Source of the DNA: Marinomonas fungiae
GTDB lineage: Bacteria > Pseudomonadota > Gammaproteobacteria > Pseudomonadales > Marinomonadaceae
Length of the DNA stretch: 64,000 nt
Direction of reading: 5' to 3'
Assembly (NCBI RefSeq): GCF_001418205.1
Contig: NZ_LIQF01000002.1
Coordinates: forward strand, 372,001-436,000
In this document: one piece after another, positions 46,399 to 57,064 of the stretch
How the letters are laid out: each line of letters opens with the position of its first letter
Numbering within the stretch: the first letter of the stretch is position 1
Made by a program: the position numbers and the translations under genes
Notes under the pieces: model-generated
What the model saw: the letters and a program-made list of their open reading frames with translations, nothing else
The model's database searches: none
What the model was told of the DNA's origin: nothing

Positions 46399-47573
46399 TG
46401 CTCGCTTGGATTGTAATGATTGCCGTGACTGCGATCAGTTTGCTGTATGTGATGCGTTCGATTTTGCTACAGCGAGGCTATCAGCAGCAGGAAGACTCTG
46501 GGAAAAGCTTTTTAGCGATTCGCAAGCAGGAAGTGGCAGAAGAGCTGGCGGCAGGGCGCTTAACTGATAATGAAGCGAAACAGTTAAATGCGGATATTGT
46601 CAGCGAAGCGCAATATATTAACCAACATGGTGCCTTGACCCTAAATAAAGAAATTCGTTGGGCTCGTATTGCTTTGTCGGCTGCAGTAGCGGTGATTTTG
46701 GTTGGTTCAGTTTTCCTTTATCAGCGTCTTGGTTTTGCTCCGGATGTCATGTTTACACAGAAAATGGTCGAGCGTAGTGCGAGTGATGAAGATATTTCTG
46801 AGTTCCTAAATTATCGTGTGGCGCGTTATGACCGAGCGGAAGATTGGTATTATTTGGCCAGTGAGCAAGTGTTAGCTGGGGATTATCCGGCGGCGATCGC
46901 CTCTTATCGCCGAGTCTTAAAAAAGCTAGAAGTGGATTCGGCTGATCGAGTGAATGTGCAAGTTGAGCTAGCTCAGGCCATGTTTTACGCTAATAACAAT
47001 ACTGTCTCGCAAACGATGCGTGAGACGGTGGCGGAAGTTCTAAAAACGGCACCAAATAATGTCAAAGCGCTTGGTCTGCAAGGAATCATTGATTTTGATG
47101 CGGCCGACTATCAAGCTGCTGTCATGACCTGGCAAAAAGCCATTCGGCTTGGCAGTGATCGTCAAGAACGTATGGATTTATTGTCAGGAATTGCGGCAGC
47201 TCGTAAGCAAGGTGGAATTACTGAGGAGCAAGTTCCTGCCTTGATCACTCATAGGTTACAGTTGCAATTGGTGTTGGAAAAAGGCGTGTTGTCTAACGAC
47301 GATGTTTTCTTAGTGTATGCTAAGTCATCGGATCAACCGATGCCGATTGCCATTCAGAGAATTTCGGCAGCGGAATTTGGCGTACCGATCGTATTAACGA
47401 ATATTGATAATCTGATGCCAGGGAAGACGTTATCTGATGTGGAGCAGGTCGAAGTCGTTGTGAAACGTTCTCAAAATAATGCCCAAGACCTCACACAGGG
47501 TGAAATAGTTGGTTATTTATCGTCCGTACCAAGCCATAGCAGTAACATTTTTAAGGTCAATGTCTCCTTATAA
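46395..47573 (+). CDS. ccmI: Cytochrome c biogenesis protein CcmI (TPR protein)
   Basis: Holds apocytochrome c for haem ligation. Two N-terminal membrane segments (about 3-24 and 91-112), then a cytoplasmic loop between them, then TPR-like repeats (ADYPAAIASYRRVLKKL around 165-180 and ADYQAAVMTWQKAIRLG around 235-252) and a C-terminal periplasmic domain. The start overlaps ccmH by four bases. Last gene of the ccm operon. Confidence 0.92.
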   Translation: MMLAWIVMIAVTAISLLYVMRSILLQRGYQQQEDSGKSFLAIRKQEVAEELAAGRLTDNEAKQLNADIVSEAQYINQHGALTLNKEIRWARIALSAAVAVILVGSVFLYQRLGFAPDVMFTQKMVERSASDEDISEFLNYRVARYDRAEDWYYLASEQVLAGDYPAAIASYRRVLKKLEVDSADRVNVQVELAQAMFYANNNTVSQTMRETVAEVLKTAPNNVKALGLQGIIDFDAADYQAAVMTWQKAIRLGSDRQERMDLLSGIAAARKQGGITEEQVPALITHRLQLQLVLEKGVLSNDDVFLVYAKSSDQPMPIAIQRISAAEFGVPIVLTNIDNLMPGKTLSDVEQVEVVVKRSQNNAQDLTQGEIVGYLSSVPSHSSNIFKVNVSL

Positions 47574-47602
47574 TTGAAACCAGCTTCGCTTCGACTGATA
47601 AT
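47574..47602 (+). promoter_or_regulatory. Likely sigma-70 promoter for zipA
   Basis: TTGAAA at 47574-47579 and GATAAT at 47597-47602 are separated by exactly 17 bases, each differing from consensus at one position. This places a start about 30 bases before the zipA ATG and directly after the ccmI stop. Confidence 0.55.
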
Positions 47603-47639
47603 ACGGGCAAATGTATTGATCTAAAGCGGATTTTTTATA

Positions 47640-48656
47640 ATGGATTTTAGCTTGCGTGAGTGGCTAATTTTAATTGGTGTCATCATTATCATTGGCATAC
47701 TAGTTGATGGTTTCCGTCGTTATCGCAAATCTCAGACGTTAGCCAACGTCTCAGATGATGATAATTATGAAGACCCAGAAAAGCGTCAAAAAGAAGCGGT
47801 GTTACGTCGTGAGTTGCCGAACGGTGGCGCGCGTCCAGTTGCTCGCCCAGTGGAATCAGCAGACCCAGTTATGAATGCTTTCGAAAATGCTCGAAAGACA
47901 TCTCGTAGTCCGTTAACTGATTTACCACATAAGGTAGATGCAGGACCTGAGTTGGATCGTAATGATCAGTTCGAGCTGGAAGAGTTGGCTTCACTTGTCC
48001 CTGAGCGTTTCGACCAGTCAGATAAAGAACCAATCAAATCTGATCAAGATTACGGCGATGTGCTGTACGATGGATACGATGAACTGGATGTTGGACATCA
48101 AGAATCCGATCTAGAAGAAATTGATTTAGAACGCAGTTACTCAAGTGTCGATCTAGGGCAGTCTTCTCATTTCTCGAACGAGGAGGACGAACCTGAAGAT
48201 GTGGATGAAGAAGCTGAAATTGAGGAAGTTATTGTCATTAATGTGTTTGCGCCAAAAGATGATTCTTTTGCCGGGATGGAACTGCTGCAGTTAGTGTTGA
48301 ACTGCGGTATGCGTTATGGCGATATGGACATTTTTCATCGACATGAAGAAGGTTTCGACAAAGGTAAAATCCAGTTTTCCATGGCCAATGCAATTGAGCC
48401 AGGTACGTTTGATTTGGATACCATGGGTGAAACTGAATGCCCAGGGGTAAGCTTCTTTATGGGCTTGCCAGGACCAAAGAACAGCATGAAGGCCTTTGAC
48501 TTTATGCTCGAGACGGCACAGGCCTTAGTACGAAATTTAGGTGGTGAATTGCGAGATGAACGCCGTGAGCCAATGAGCGAACAGACCATAGCCCATTGCC
48601 GTCAGCGTATTAAAGACTTTGAACGCCGCCAGCTGACCAAAAAACTGCGTCAGTAA
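47640..48656 (+). CDS. zipA: Cell division protein ZipA
   Basis: Anchors FtsZ filaments to the inner membrane. An N-terminal membrane helix (about 6-25, REWLILIGVIIIIGIL) with basic residues after it, a long acidic linker (about 40-195), and the C-terminal FtsZ-binding domain (about 200-330, with IVINVFAPKDDSFAGMELLQ at its start). Length 338 is typical. The zipA-ligA neighbourhood is conserved in gammaproteobacteria. Confidence 0.93.
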   Translation: MDFSLREWLILIGVIIIIGILVDGFRRYRKSQTLANVSDDDNYEDPEKRQKEAVLRRELPNGGARPVARPVESADPVMNAFENARKTSRSPLTDLPHKVDAGPELDRNDQFELEELASLVPERFDQSDKEPIKSDQDYGDVLYDGYDELDVGHQESDLEEIDLERSYSSVDLGQSSHFSNEEDEPEDVDEEAEIEEVIVINVFAPKDDSFAGMELLQLVLNCGMRYGDMDIFHRHEEGFDKGKIQFSMANAIEPGTFDLDTMGETECPGVSFFMGLPGPKNSMKAFDFMLETAQALVRNLGGELRDERREPMSEQTIAHCRQRIKDFERRQLTKKLRQ

Positions 48657-48668
48657 CTCCCCAAATAT

Positions 48669-50757
<2,089 letters not shown>

Positions 50758-50758
<1 letters not shown>

Positions 50759-50991
50759 TGGATACAGTGATCCCTTTTGAGTCCCTAGAACGAGAAACTC
50801 TCGAGAACGTTCTCAACGACATTGTGTCTCGAGATGGCACTGACTATGGGGAATACGATTTATCTCTTGAACAGAAGCGAGAACAAGCCCTACGCGCGCT
50901 TAAGTCGGGTGATGCCGTGCTGTTGTTTGATACAGAAAGCGAAACCATTCAATTGGTTGGTAAAAGAGCCTTGCAGCAGCGTTACGATTAA
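50758..50991 (+). CDS. YheU family protein (UPF0270)
   Basis: A 77-residue protein resembling E. coli YheU: it shares the pattern IPF-x-SLERETLENVLND, then GTDYGEYDLSLEQK and the downstream GDAVLLFD. The role of this family is not established as far as I know. Its ATG overlaps the ligA stop by one base, so it is co-transcribed with ligA. Confidence 0.8.
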
Positions 50992-51013
50992 ATACAGGTC
51001 TAGATCCGCTAAA

Positions 51014-51037
51014 AAGGGGCTCAACTGTGAGCCCCTT
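51014..51037. terminator. Bidirectional terminator between the yheU-like gene and cysE
   Basis: A perfect ten-base stem AAGGGGCTCA / TGAGCCCCTT with an ACTG loop. On the minus strand it is followed by a run of T, so it is a strong terminator for cysE. On the plus strand the tail is weaker. Confidence 0.85.
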
Positions 51038-51041
51038 GGTC

Positions 51042-51863
51042 TTATTTGTAGCAACCTTTGATGGTGTGATCCATTTCTCGAGAGGGTTCTTTCTCTTTGT
51101 TGCGACCGACCACTTTAGCCGGTACACCTGCTACGGTTGTGTGGGGCTCGACTGGGTCCAATACCACACTGTTAGCACCGACTTTAGCACCTTCACCGAC
51201 TTCGATGTTCCCTAGAATCTTCGCACCAGCGCCGATTAGCACGCCGGAGCGGATCTTTGGATGTCGATCCCCAGTTTCTTTACCAGTACCACCTAAGGTT
51301 ACGGACTGCAGAATCGACACGTTATCTTCGATAACACAGGTTTCACCGACGACTAGCCCGGATGCGTGGTCGAGCATGACGCCACAGCCGATGCGCGCGG
51401 CAGGGTGGATGTCGACACCGAATACCATGGACATCTGACCTTGCAAGTATAACGCTAAACTTTCACGACCTTGATGCCACAGCCAGTTTGCTACGCGGTA
51501 AGTTTGTAGTGCATGGAAGCCTTTGAAGAATAACAACGGTGTCGTCAGGCAATCGCAGGCCGCATCGCGCTCTTTGATAGATAGGATATCTTGCGAAACA
51601 CACTCTACGATTCCTGAGCCTGGAGCAGACATTGCTTCTTCAAAAACTTCGCGTAATACCATTGCTGGAATGGAAATGCTGTCCAACTTGCTGGCCAATA
51701 AAAAACTCAATGCCGAGCTGATCGAATCATGGCGCAGGATGGTGGTGTTAAAATAACTTGCCAAAATGGGTTCATCTTGTGCTAGCTTTTCAGCTTCAGC
51801 TTGTAATGACGGCCACAGATTGTCAGATGTCACGTCAGATTGGATTGTATTAGTCAAAATCAA
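51042..51863 (-). CDS. cysE: Serine O-acetyltransferase
   Basis: Makes O-acetylserine from serine and acetyl-CoA, the first committed step of cysteine synthesis. An N-terminal helical domain (about 1-150) is followed by left-handed beta-helix hexapeptide repeats (GVDIHPAARIGCGVMLDHASGLVVGE split over about 154-180) and the C-terminal VVAGVPAKVVG segment. The histidine in DHASG and the RHPKI segment mark the active site. Length 273 matches the enteric-type enzyme. It is convergent with the ligA transcript. Confidence 0.94.
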   Translation of the reverse strand: MILTNTIQSDVTSDNLWPSLQAEAEKLAQDEPILASYFNTTILRHDSISSALSFLLASKLDSISIPAMVLREVFEEAMSAPGSGIVECVSQDILSIKERDAACDCLTTPLLFFKGFHALQTYRVANWLWHQGRESLALYLQGQMSMVFGVDIHPAARIGCGVMLDHASGLVVGETCVIEDNVSILQSVTLGGTGKETGDRHPKIRSGVLIGAGAKILGNIEVGEGAKVGANSVVLDPVEPHTTVAGVPAKVVGRNKEKEPSREMDHTIKGCYK

Positions 51864-51902
51864 TTTACCTACATGTTTTCGTGGCTAGAACGTGGTTATG
51901 GG

Positions 51903-51915
51903 GGTAGCATCTACC
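51903..51915. repeat. 13-base palindrome between cysE and the gene at 51962
   Basis: GGTAG / CTACC around a CAT centre in the divergent intergenic space. It could serve as an operator for either gene, but I can tie it to no known regulator. Confidence 0.3.
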
Positions 51916-51961
51916 AATACAAGGGTGAATGTAAACAGAATGCTCGCTTTATGGAGACACT

Positions 51962-52291
51962 ATGAGTCAAAAAACCGTATCTGATGCGTTACACATATTT
52001 TACGAACTAAATAGCGCTTTGTCTGATGCATATTGGGAAACAAATGATATTAACTGCAAGGATTTATTTTTTGCGATGAAGTCCATGCTGCAGGATGAGC
52101 TGGATGAGCTGCACAAACTCAGCGTCCAAGATCACATATATCCATACGAACCAATTAATCCTGGAGTGGTTCAGCTGAGCGATAAATTGCGTGATCTGCA
52201 TCCGGAGATGAGTGATATTGTGTACCGCCCAAAGACGTACCGTCGTTTGGATGATTTGATTCCAAATGCCTGCGATTTATTCGAACGCTAA
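51962..52291 (+). CDS. Hypothetical protein, 109 residues
   Basis: I do not recognise this protein. It is acidic and mostly helical, with no membrane segment, signal peptide or known motif; a proline-tyrosine patch (HIYPYEPINPG) lies near the middle and a basic-aromatic patch (IVYRPKTYRRLDDL) near the end. A GGAGACACT site precedes the ATG. It is divergent from cysE and convergent with mnmC, and is followed by a strong shared terminator, which suggests a real single-gene unit. Confidence 0.75.
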   Translation: MSQKTVSDALHIFYELNSALSDAYWETNDINCKDLFFAMKSMLQDELDELHKLSVQDHIYPYEPINPGVVQLSDKLRDLHPEMSDIVYRPKTYRRLDDLIPNACDLFER

Positions 52292-52299
52292 GAATTTAA

Positions 52300-52323
52300 G
52301 GGGAGAAGCCTAGGCTTCTCCCC
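52300..52323. terminator. Palindromic bidirectional terminator
   Basis: A 24-base perfect palindrome made of GGGGAGAAGCC and its complement around TA. On the plus strand it is followed by GTTTTA and ends the gene at 51962. On the minus strand its first arm contains the last codons and stop of mnmC. Confidence 0.75.
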
Positions 52324-54262
52324 GTTTTAGTTGACGAATGCTAAAGCGGTTGGGGTGTAAGGCTTCTATTACGCCTTGCTCTAGGGCAGCCAGCTCATTC
52401 AAGATCAAATTGCTGATGTAAAAGCCACTAAGAGGTGCGCTGACCAAGCCTCTTGAACCATGTCCTACGTTTATAAACAATCCATCAATCAGTTCACATT
52501 GCTCCTCTGATTGCCATTTCGCGTTTTGACGCAGAGGCGCGTATTTCTCAACTAGATCAAGGTGTCGGCTCACAGGCCCAATAATCGGTGTATAGTCAGT
52601 AACAGTGCAGCGTAGAGCAACACGCCCCTTGCACGCCTCAAGATCAATCTGCTCTATGTTAATAGGTAACAGGGCTGCGAGCTTTGTTAGGTTCTCTTGA
52701 TGACTTTGCTGACAAAGCTCCAAACTATGGTTACCTAAGTCGTAAGTCGCGCCAAAGTTAATCTGTCCCTCTAGCTCAGGGGACAAATAACCCTCGCCGC
52801 AAAGCACCTGCCTAACCTGCTGGACTTTGTCTTGATTATCCTGGCTGAGTTTATTGGTTTCTAATTGCGTGACCTGACCTCGAATGGCTTTAGTTGGCCA
52901 CTGTTGCCAAGCGGCTAATACTTGCAGTTCATTCGCGCTACACATCACTGCGTGAGAATATTCGCAGCTTGAAGACGAGTGTGTTGCCAGCCAGCCCGCT
53001 TGGGTCTTCTCTAAACTTTGTAATTTCGTATTCAAAGAAAGATGGATACGTGCATGCTGAAGTAACTGCTCGCAGACGGCTTGCGGCCTAACCCAGCCTG
53101 AAAGAGGTAATTCTAAGCCGTTTGCATGAGCTTTGATGATGCTTTCTGGATAAAGGTGGCTGTCGAGCATTTTGGTAAATTTGGCTTGTTCAGCATCATT
53201 CTTTGGCAGTTGCAATAATCCCGATTGCTGCCAAAGCTGAGCGTTTTTATCCAGATCGTTGTAAAAACGATTGGCGTACAAATAAGCGCTCAAGTAAAAA
53301 CGATTGACGGGGGTGTCGGAAGCTCCCAGTTTAGGATAGAGCATGCCTTGGGCGTTGCCAGAGGCGCCACAAGCGATTTGCTCACCCTGCTCCCAAACGT
53401 CTACTTCGATACCTTTGTTCGCCAAGGCATGGGCCGTTGTTGAGCCGGCAATACCGCTGCCTACCACGAGTACTCTTGTGACACTTGTTGCCTTTGGGGT
53501 GGCAAACCAAGGGGCGGAGGGAGCGATGGCTGGGGTGTCTTCCTCAAGTGAAAAGGTACCAATCATCATTTCCCGTTTATGACCAAAGCCTTTGACTTTC
53601 TGTACCTCAAAACCATGAGCTTTGAGCCCTCGTCGGACAATGCCGGCGGCGGTAAAGGTAGCAAAAGTAGTGCCTTGGTGACTTAAACGCTGGATGTTTT
53701 GGAACAGTTCGTCGCTCCACATTTCAGGATTCTTGCTGGGGGCAAAGCCATCTAAAAACCAAGCATCCACATCGCCGTTGAAAGCCGTAAATCCTTCGCT
53801 GGCCTCGCCAAACCATAGCGTTAAGGTGGTACGTTGTTCAGGGAAAAACAGTGTGTGTAAGCCATGACAAAGCGTTGGATACTGCTCAATTAGAGGTTTG
53901 ACGAACGCTGCTAAACTTGGCCACATGGCAAGTGACTGCTCTAATTTATCTTTGCTTAGTGGGAATTTTTCCACCGAGGCAAAATGCAGCCAACTGTCTT
54001 GTGGTGCCGTGTCTAAAAAGAGTTGCCAAGCGCAAAGAAAGTTTAACCCCGTGCCAAAGCCTGTTTCGGCAATCGTAAAACGCTGCTGCGACGCCAAATT
54101 GCTGAAGCGCTCTGTAAGTAGATTATGTTGCAAGAACACATAGCGTGTTTCATCAAGACCTGCATCTTTGTCAAAGTAGACATCGTCGAAGGCACTGGAG
54201 CGAGGCACACCGTCCTCGCCAAAGTTTAGAGCGGGTAGTTCAAGTCGATAACTAGTTAACAC
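52310..54262 (-). CDS. mnmC: Bifunctional tRNA mnm5s2U biosynthesis protein MnmC
   Basis: Completes the wobble-uridine modification mnm5s2U34. The N-terminal half (about 1-240) is the SAM-dependent methyltransferase (ETGFGTGLNFLCAW motif, DAWFLDGFAPSKNPEMW). The C-terminal half (about 265-640) is an FAD-dependent oxidase with the dinucleotide motif VLVVGSGIAGSTTAHALA and a GHGSRGLVSAP end segment. Length 650 is standard for the fused enzyme. Its ATG overlaps the end of the cyclophilin gene, so the two are co-transcribed. Confidence 0.95.
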   Translation of the reverse strand: MLTSYRLELPALNFGEDGVPRSSAFDDVYFDKDAGLDETRYVFLQHNLLTERFSNLASQQRFTIAETGFGTGLNFLCAWQLFLDTAPQDSWLHFASVEKFPLSKDKLEQSLAMWPSLAAFVKPLIEQYPTLCHGLHTLFFPEQRTTLTLWFGEASEGFTAFNGDVDAWFLDGFAPSKNPEMWSDELFQNIQRLSHQGTTFATFTAAGIVRRGLKAHGFEVQKVKGFGHKREMMIGTFSLEEDTPAIAPSAPWFATPKATSVTRVLVVGSGIAGSTTAHALANKGIEVDVWEQGEQIACGASGNAQGMLYPKLGASDTPVNRFYLSAYLYANRFYNDLDKNAQLWQQSGLLQLPKNDAEQAKFTKMLDSHLYPESIIKAHANGLELPLSGWVRPQAVCEQLLQHARIHLSLNTKLQSLEKTQAGWLATHSSSSCEYSHAVMCSANELQVLAAWQQWPTKAIRGQVTQLETNKLSQDNQDKVQQVRQVLCGEGYLSPELEGQINFGATYDLGNHSLELCQQSHQENLTKLAALLPINIEQIDLEACKGRVALRCTVTDYTPIIGPVSRHLDLVEKYAPLRQNAKWQSEEQCELIDGLFINVGHGSRGLVSAPLSGFYISNLILNELAALEQGVIEALHPNRFSIRQLKRGEA

Positions 54263-54803
54263 GGGTGATTTTCTCGATTGTCACCGGAGTGCTTGGTACG
54301 TTTTGGTAGGGTCCAACGGTACGCGTTGGAACACTGGCAATCTGGTCTACGACGTCCATACCAGAAATCACCTTGCCAAATACTGTATAACCGGCATCAC
54401 CTTGGGCACCATGGTTAAGAAAAGCATTGTCTACGTGGTTGATAAAGAATTGCGAGGTAGCACTGTTTGGATCATTGGTACGCGCCATCGCTAGGGTGCC
54501 GCGGTCATTTTTTAAACCATTATTGCCTTCATAGGCTATAGCGCGGTGCGTTTTCTTGCGGTCTAGGTCTGCGGTAAAGCCTCCGCCTTGCACCATGAAG
54601 CCTTTGATAACGCGATGGAAAATTACCCCTTCGTAGAAGCCTTCATCAACATACTGCAAGAAGTTCTTCACCGTATTCGGTGCCGCTTGCTCATTCAAAT
54701 CGACGCGGATGTCGCCAAGGTTGGTTTGAATATCCACTTCGGTTGCGAAGCTAGGTAAGCTCAGTGCGGACAGCACTAGGCCTGCGAGTAAACTTTTTTT
54801 CAT
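54252..54803 (-). CDS. ppiA: Peptidyl-prolyl cis-trans isomerase, periplasmic cyclophilin
   Basis: Cyclophilin with an N-terminal signal peptide (about 1-20, ending LPSFATE), so probably periplasmic and assisting folding of exported proteins. The fold shows the catalytic FHRVIKGFMVQGGGF segment (arginine and phenylalanine of the active site) and GTLAMARTNDPNSATSQFFIN split over residues 95-115. The open frame extends to 54863, but ATG 54803 gives the clean signal peptide MKKSLLAGLVLSALSLP. It overlaps mnmC by 11 bases. Confidence 0.92.
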   Translation of the reverse strand: MKKSLLAGLVLSALSLPSFATEVDIQTNLGDIRVDLNEQAAPNTVKNFLQYVDEGFYEGVIFHRVIKGFMVQGGGFTADLDRKKTHRAIAYEGNNGLKNDRGTLAMARTNDPNSATSQFFINHVDNAFLNHGAQGDAGYTVFGKVISGMDVVDQIASVPTRTVGPYQNVPSTPVTIEKITRVN

Positions 54804-54834
54804 GTGAGTCTTCCTTATTGGCAATGCGCCCATA

Positions 54835-54863
54835 ATATTAGGGGGTTCACTAACGAACGCCAA
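54835..54863 (-). promoter_or_regulatory. Possible sigma-70 promoter for the cyclophilin gene
   Basis: Reading the minus strand, TTGGCG (54863-54858) and TAATAT (54840-54835) are separated by exactly 17 bases, and the -10 box lies about 32 bases before the ATG at 54803. Confidence 0.4.
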
Positions 54864-54890
54864 GATGAAATTGATTTGAGAGGTCGAAAC

Positions 54891-55184
54891 ATGAGAACCG
54901 CAGTGGTTGAAATCGAATATTGCACCCTATGTCGCTGGATGTTGCGTGCCGCTTGGCTATCTCAAGAGTTACTAACGACCTTTGATGATGACATCAAGAG
55001 CGTTACTTTGATCCCGACTCAAGGAGGGATTTTCAAAGTTCGTGTAAACGGTGAAGAAATCTGGTGTCGCAAAGCTGAGGGCGGTTTCCCTGAAGCGAAA
55101 GTTCTGAAGCAACGTATGCGGGATGTGATCGATCCCGAGCGAGATCTGGGGCATTCGGATGTAAAGAAGCCTGAAGCAGAGTAA
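54891..55184 (+). CDS. Rdx-family (SelT/SelW/SelH-like) protein with CxxC
   Basis: A 97-residue thioredoxin-like protein of the selenoprotein W family. The redox motif is YCTLCRW (cysteines 10 and 13), with cysteine where the animal proteins have selenocysteine. The rest (GGIFKVRVNGEEIWCRK and FPEAKVLKQRMRDVI) follows the family fold. The function in bacteria is unclear. The frame is open upstream to 54804, but ATG 54891 just after GAGAGGTCG is the proper start. It is divergent from the cyclophilin gene. Confidence 0.88.
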   Translation: MRTAVVEIEYCTLCRWMLRAAWLSQELLTTFDDDIKSVTLIPTQGGIFKVRVNGEEIWCRKAEGGFPEAKVLKQRMRDVIDPERDLGHSDVKKPEAE

Positions 55185-55194
55185 TCAAGTCGAT

Positions 55195-55225
55195 AAAAAA
55201 GAAGCGGCTGAGGCCGCTTCTTTTT
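55195..55225. terminator. Bidirectional terminator between the Rdx gene and yciI
   Basis: An eight-base GC-rich stem GAAGCGGC / GCCGCTTC with TGAG loop, flanked by a run of six A on the left and five T on the right. It works for both converging genes. Confidence 0.9.
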
Positions 55226-55248
55226 CGTAATACGTGTGTCTCAAAATC

Positions 55249-55545
55249 TTAGAAAACTTGTTTGAAAGGTTTGATCTCAACGCTTGCATACACGCCAGCA
55301 GCAACGTAAGGGTCTGCGTCTGCCCACGCTTTTGCTTCTTCTAGAGAGGCAAATTCAGCGATTACCACACTGCCAGTAAAGCCTGCTTCACCTGGATCAT
55401 TTGAATCGATGGCAGGGTTTGGGCCAGCTAACACTAGGCGACCTTGATCGCGTAGTGATTGTAGACGTTCAAGGTGAGCAGGGCGAGCTGCCAGACGATT
55501 TTCAAGGCTGTTTGCAACATCTTGTCCGACAATTGAATAAAGCAT
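55249..55545 (-). CDS. yciI: YciI family protein
   Basis: A 98-residue ferredoxin-like-fold protein of the YciI family. The conserved [22 protein letters not shown] segment, split over about 21-42, and the [18 protein letters not shown] end contain the family's His and Asp positions. Its biochemical role is uncertain. It starts three bases after the stop of yciB, as part of the same minus-strand unit. Confidence 0.88.
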   Translation of the reverse strand: MLYSIVGQDVANSLENRLAARPAHLERLQSLRDQGRLVLAGPNPAIDSNDPGEAGFTGSVVIAEFASLEEAKAWADADPYVAAGVYASVEIKPFKQVF

Positions 55546-55548
55546 GTA

Positions 55549-56091
55549 CTAATCCTTATTTTGCATTTGGGACGTTAAGTAAAGTCCCTGAAGAATAATA
55601 AACACAATGGTCATACCCAATAGACCAAATAATTTAAAGTCTACCCACACGTCTTCGCTGAAATTAAACGCGACGTATAAATTCACTGCACCAGATAAAA
55701 TAAAGAATCCCACCCATGCCAAATTCAGGGTGCGCCAAGTTTTATGTGGCAACTCAATTTTGTCACCCATCATGCGCTCGATGAAATTTTTATGGCCAAT
55801 GAATTGGCTACCGAAGAAGGCAATCGCAAACAGCCAGTTTACAATGGTGGGTTTCCATTTAATAAAATCACCGTTGCCAAGAAGAACCGTTGCGCCACCG
55901 AGTAATACCACCAGAGCAAGGGAAATGACATGCATTTTTTCAACGGTGCGATGCTTAAACCAAGTGTAACCCACTTGAATTAAAGTGGCGGGAATTAGCA
56001 CGGCAGTAGCGATAATAATGTCGCCAGTGGTTTTGTATACCAAGAAAAATACAAGAATTGGTAAAAAGTCAAATAGTAATTTCATAGTCAA
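55549..56091 (-). CDS. yciB: Intracellular septation protein A / inner membrane protein YciB
   Basis: Membrane protein of 180 residues with five segments, beginning LLFDFLPILVFFLVYK and containing the KWKPTIVNWLFAIAFFGSQFIG stretch conserved in the YciB/IspZ family. It affects envelope integrity and septation in E. coli. The cluster yciI-yciB next to rnm, yciO and rluB resembles the E. coli arrangement near trp. Confidence 0.93.
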   Translation of the reverse strand: MTMKLLFDFLPILVFFLVYKTTGDIIIATAVLIPATLIQVGYTWFKHRTVEKMHVISLALVVLLGGATVLLGNGDFIKWKPTIVNWLFAIAFFGSQFIGHKNFIERMMGDKIELPHKTWRTLNLAWVGFFILSGAVNLYVAFNFSEDVWVDFKLFGLLGMTIVFIILQGLYLTSQMQNKD

Positions 56092-56151
56092 GCCAGTTTA
56101 TGTATGCTCGAATGATAATACCTAGCAACAGCCTGAAAGAATACCCCTTTG

Positions 56152-56997
56152 ATGTCAGATAAGACTTACCAACATATCGACTTGCACATGCATTCCACTG
56201 CGTCCGATGGCAAGTTGACGCCTTCAGAACTGCTCGCTTTAGCACATCAAGAAGGTGTTGAAATGCTGGCATTAACCGACCATGACACCACTGCTGGTTT
56301 GGCTGAGGCGAGCTCAGCGGCCTCAGAACACGGTATTAAATTAATCAATGGCTGCGAACTGTCGGTGGCATGGAAAAAGATTCCGTTGCATATGGTGGCG
56401 CTAGGCTTTGATAAAGACTGCCCTCGTATGGCGTTTTGGACTCAACGCAATCAAGCCGTGCGTCTAGAGCGGGGTCGTCAAATCGCCGATTTGTTGCGCA
56501 AGAAAGGGCTGCCTGACTTGTTTGATAAAGCGGTCGAAGAAGCCGGGCAGAGCCAATTAGGGCGTCCTCATTTTGCGAAGGTCATGGTGCGAGAAGGGAT
56601 TGTCAAAGATATTAATAAGGCATTCGATCATTATCTTGGCAATAAAAAACTGGGGCAAATTCGTGATGTATGGCCGCAACTAGAAGATATTGTCCCAGAT
56701 TTAGCGGCGACCGGTTGTGAGCTGATCATGGCACACCCTAAGCGCTATCCGTTAACAGTGACTAAACTTAAATCGGTTCTGCAAGATTTTAAAATCTTAG
56801 GCGGGACAGCCATAGAGGTGGCATCTGGCAATGAACGCCCCGATTATGTGCGCTTTTTAGAGCGACTATCCCGAGATTTTGAGTTTAAAGCGTCAGCTGG
56901 CAGTGATTATCATGGTCCCTTTGGGCCTTGGACTCAAGTTGGACGTTATACCCAAGTGCATGAACAAGAGATTTCACCCATTTGGTATCAATGGTAG
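56152..56997 (+). CDS. rnm: PHP-domain 5'-3' exonuclease (RNase AM)
   Basis: PHP-type metal-dependent phosphoesterase, called YciV, TrpH or RNase AM; in E. coli it trims 5' ends of ribosomal RNA and degrades 3',5'-bisnucleotides. The metal-binding motifs are IDLHMHSTASDGKLTP at residues 7-22, ALTDHDT near 45, MAHPKRYP and AGSDYHG near the end. Length 281 fits. The ATG at 56152 is preceded by a TTG that could add one residue. It is divergent from yciB. Confidence 0.88.
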   Translation: MSDKTYQHIDLHMHSTASDGKLTPSELLALAHQEGVEMLALTDHDTTAGLAEASSAASEHGIKLINGCELSVAWKKIPLHMVALGFDKDCPRMAFWTQRNQAVRLERGRQIADLLRKKGLPDLFDKAVEEAGQSQLGRPHFAKVMVREGIVKDINKAFDHYLGNKKLGQIRDVWPQLEDIVPDLAATGCELIMAHPKRYPLTVTKLKSVLQDFKILGGTAIEVASGNERPDYVRFLERLSRDFEFKASAGSDYHGPFGPWTQVGRYTQVHEQEISPIWYQW

Positions 56998-57064
56998 CGC
57001 GTCACCCGTTAAACCATGAATTTGATAAGTTCACCTCTATCCGAGGTGCTATGGAGAGATTACT

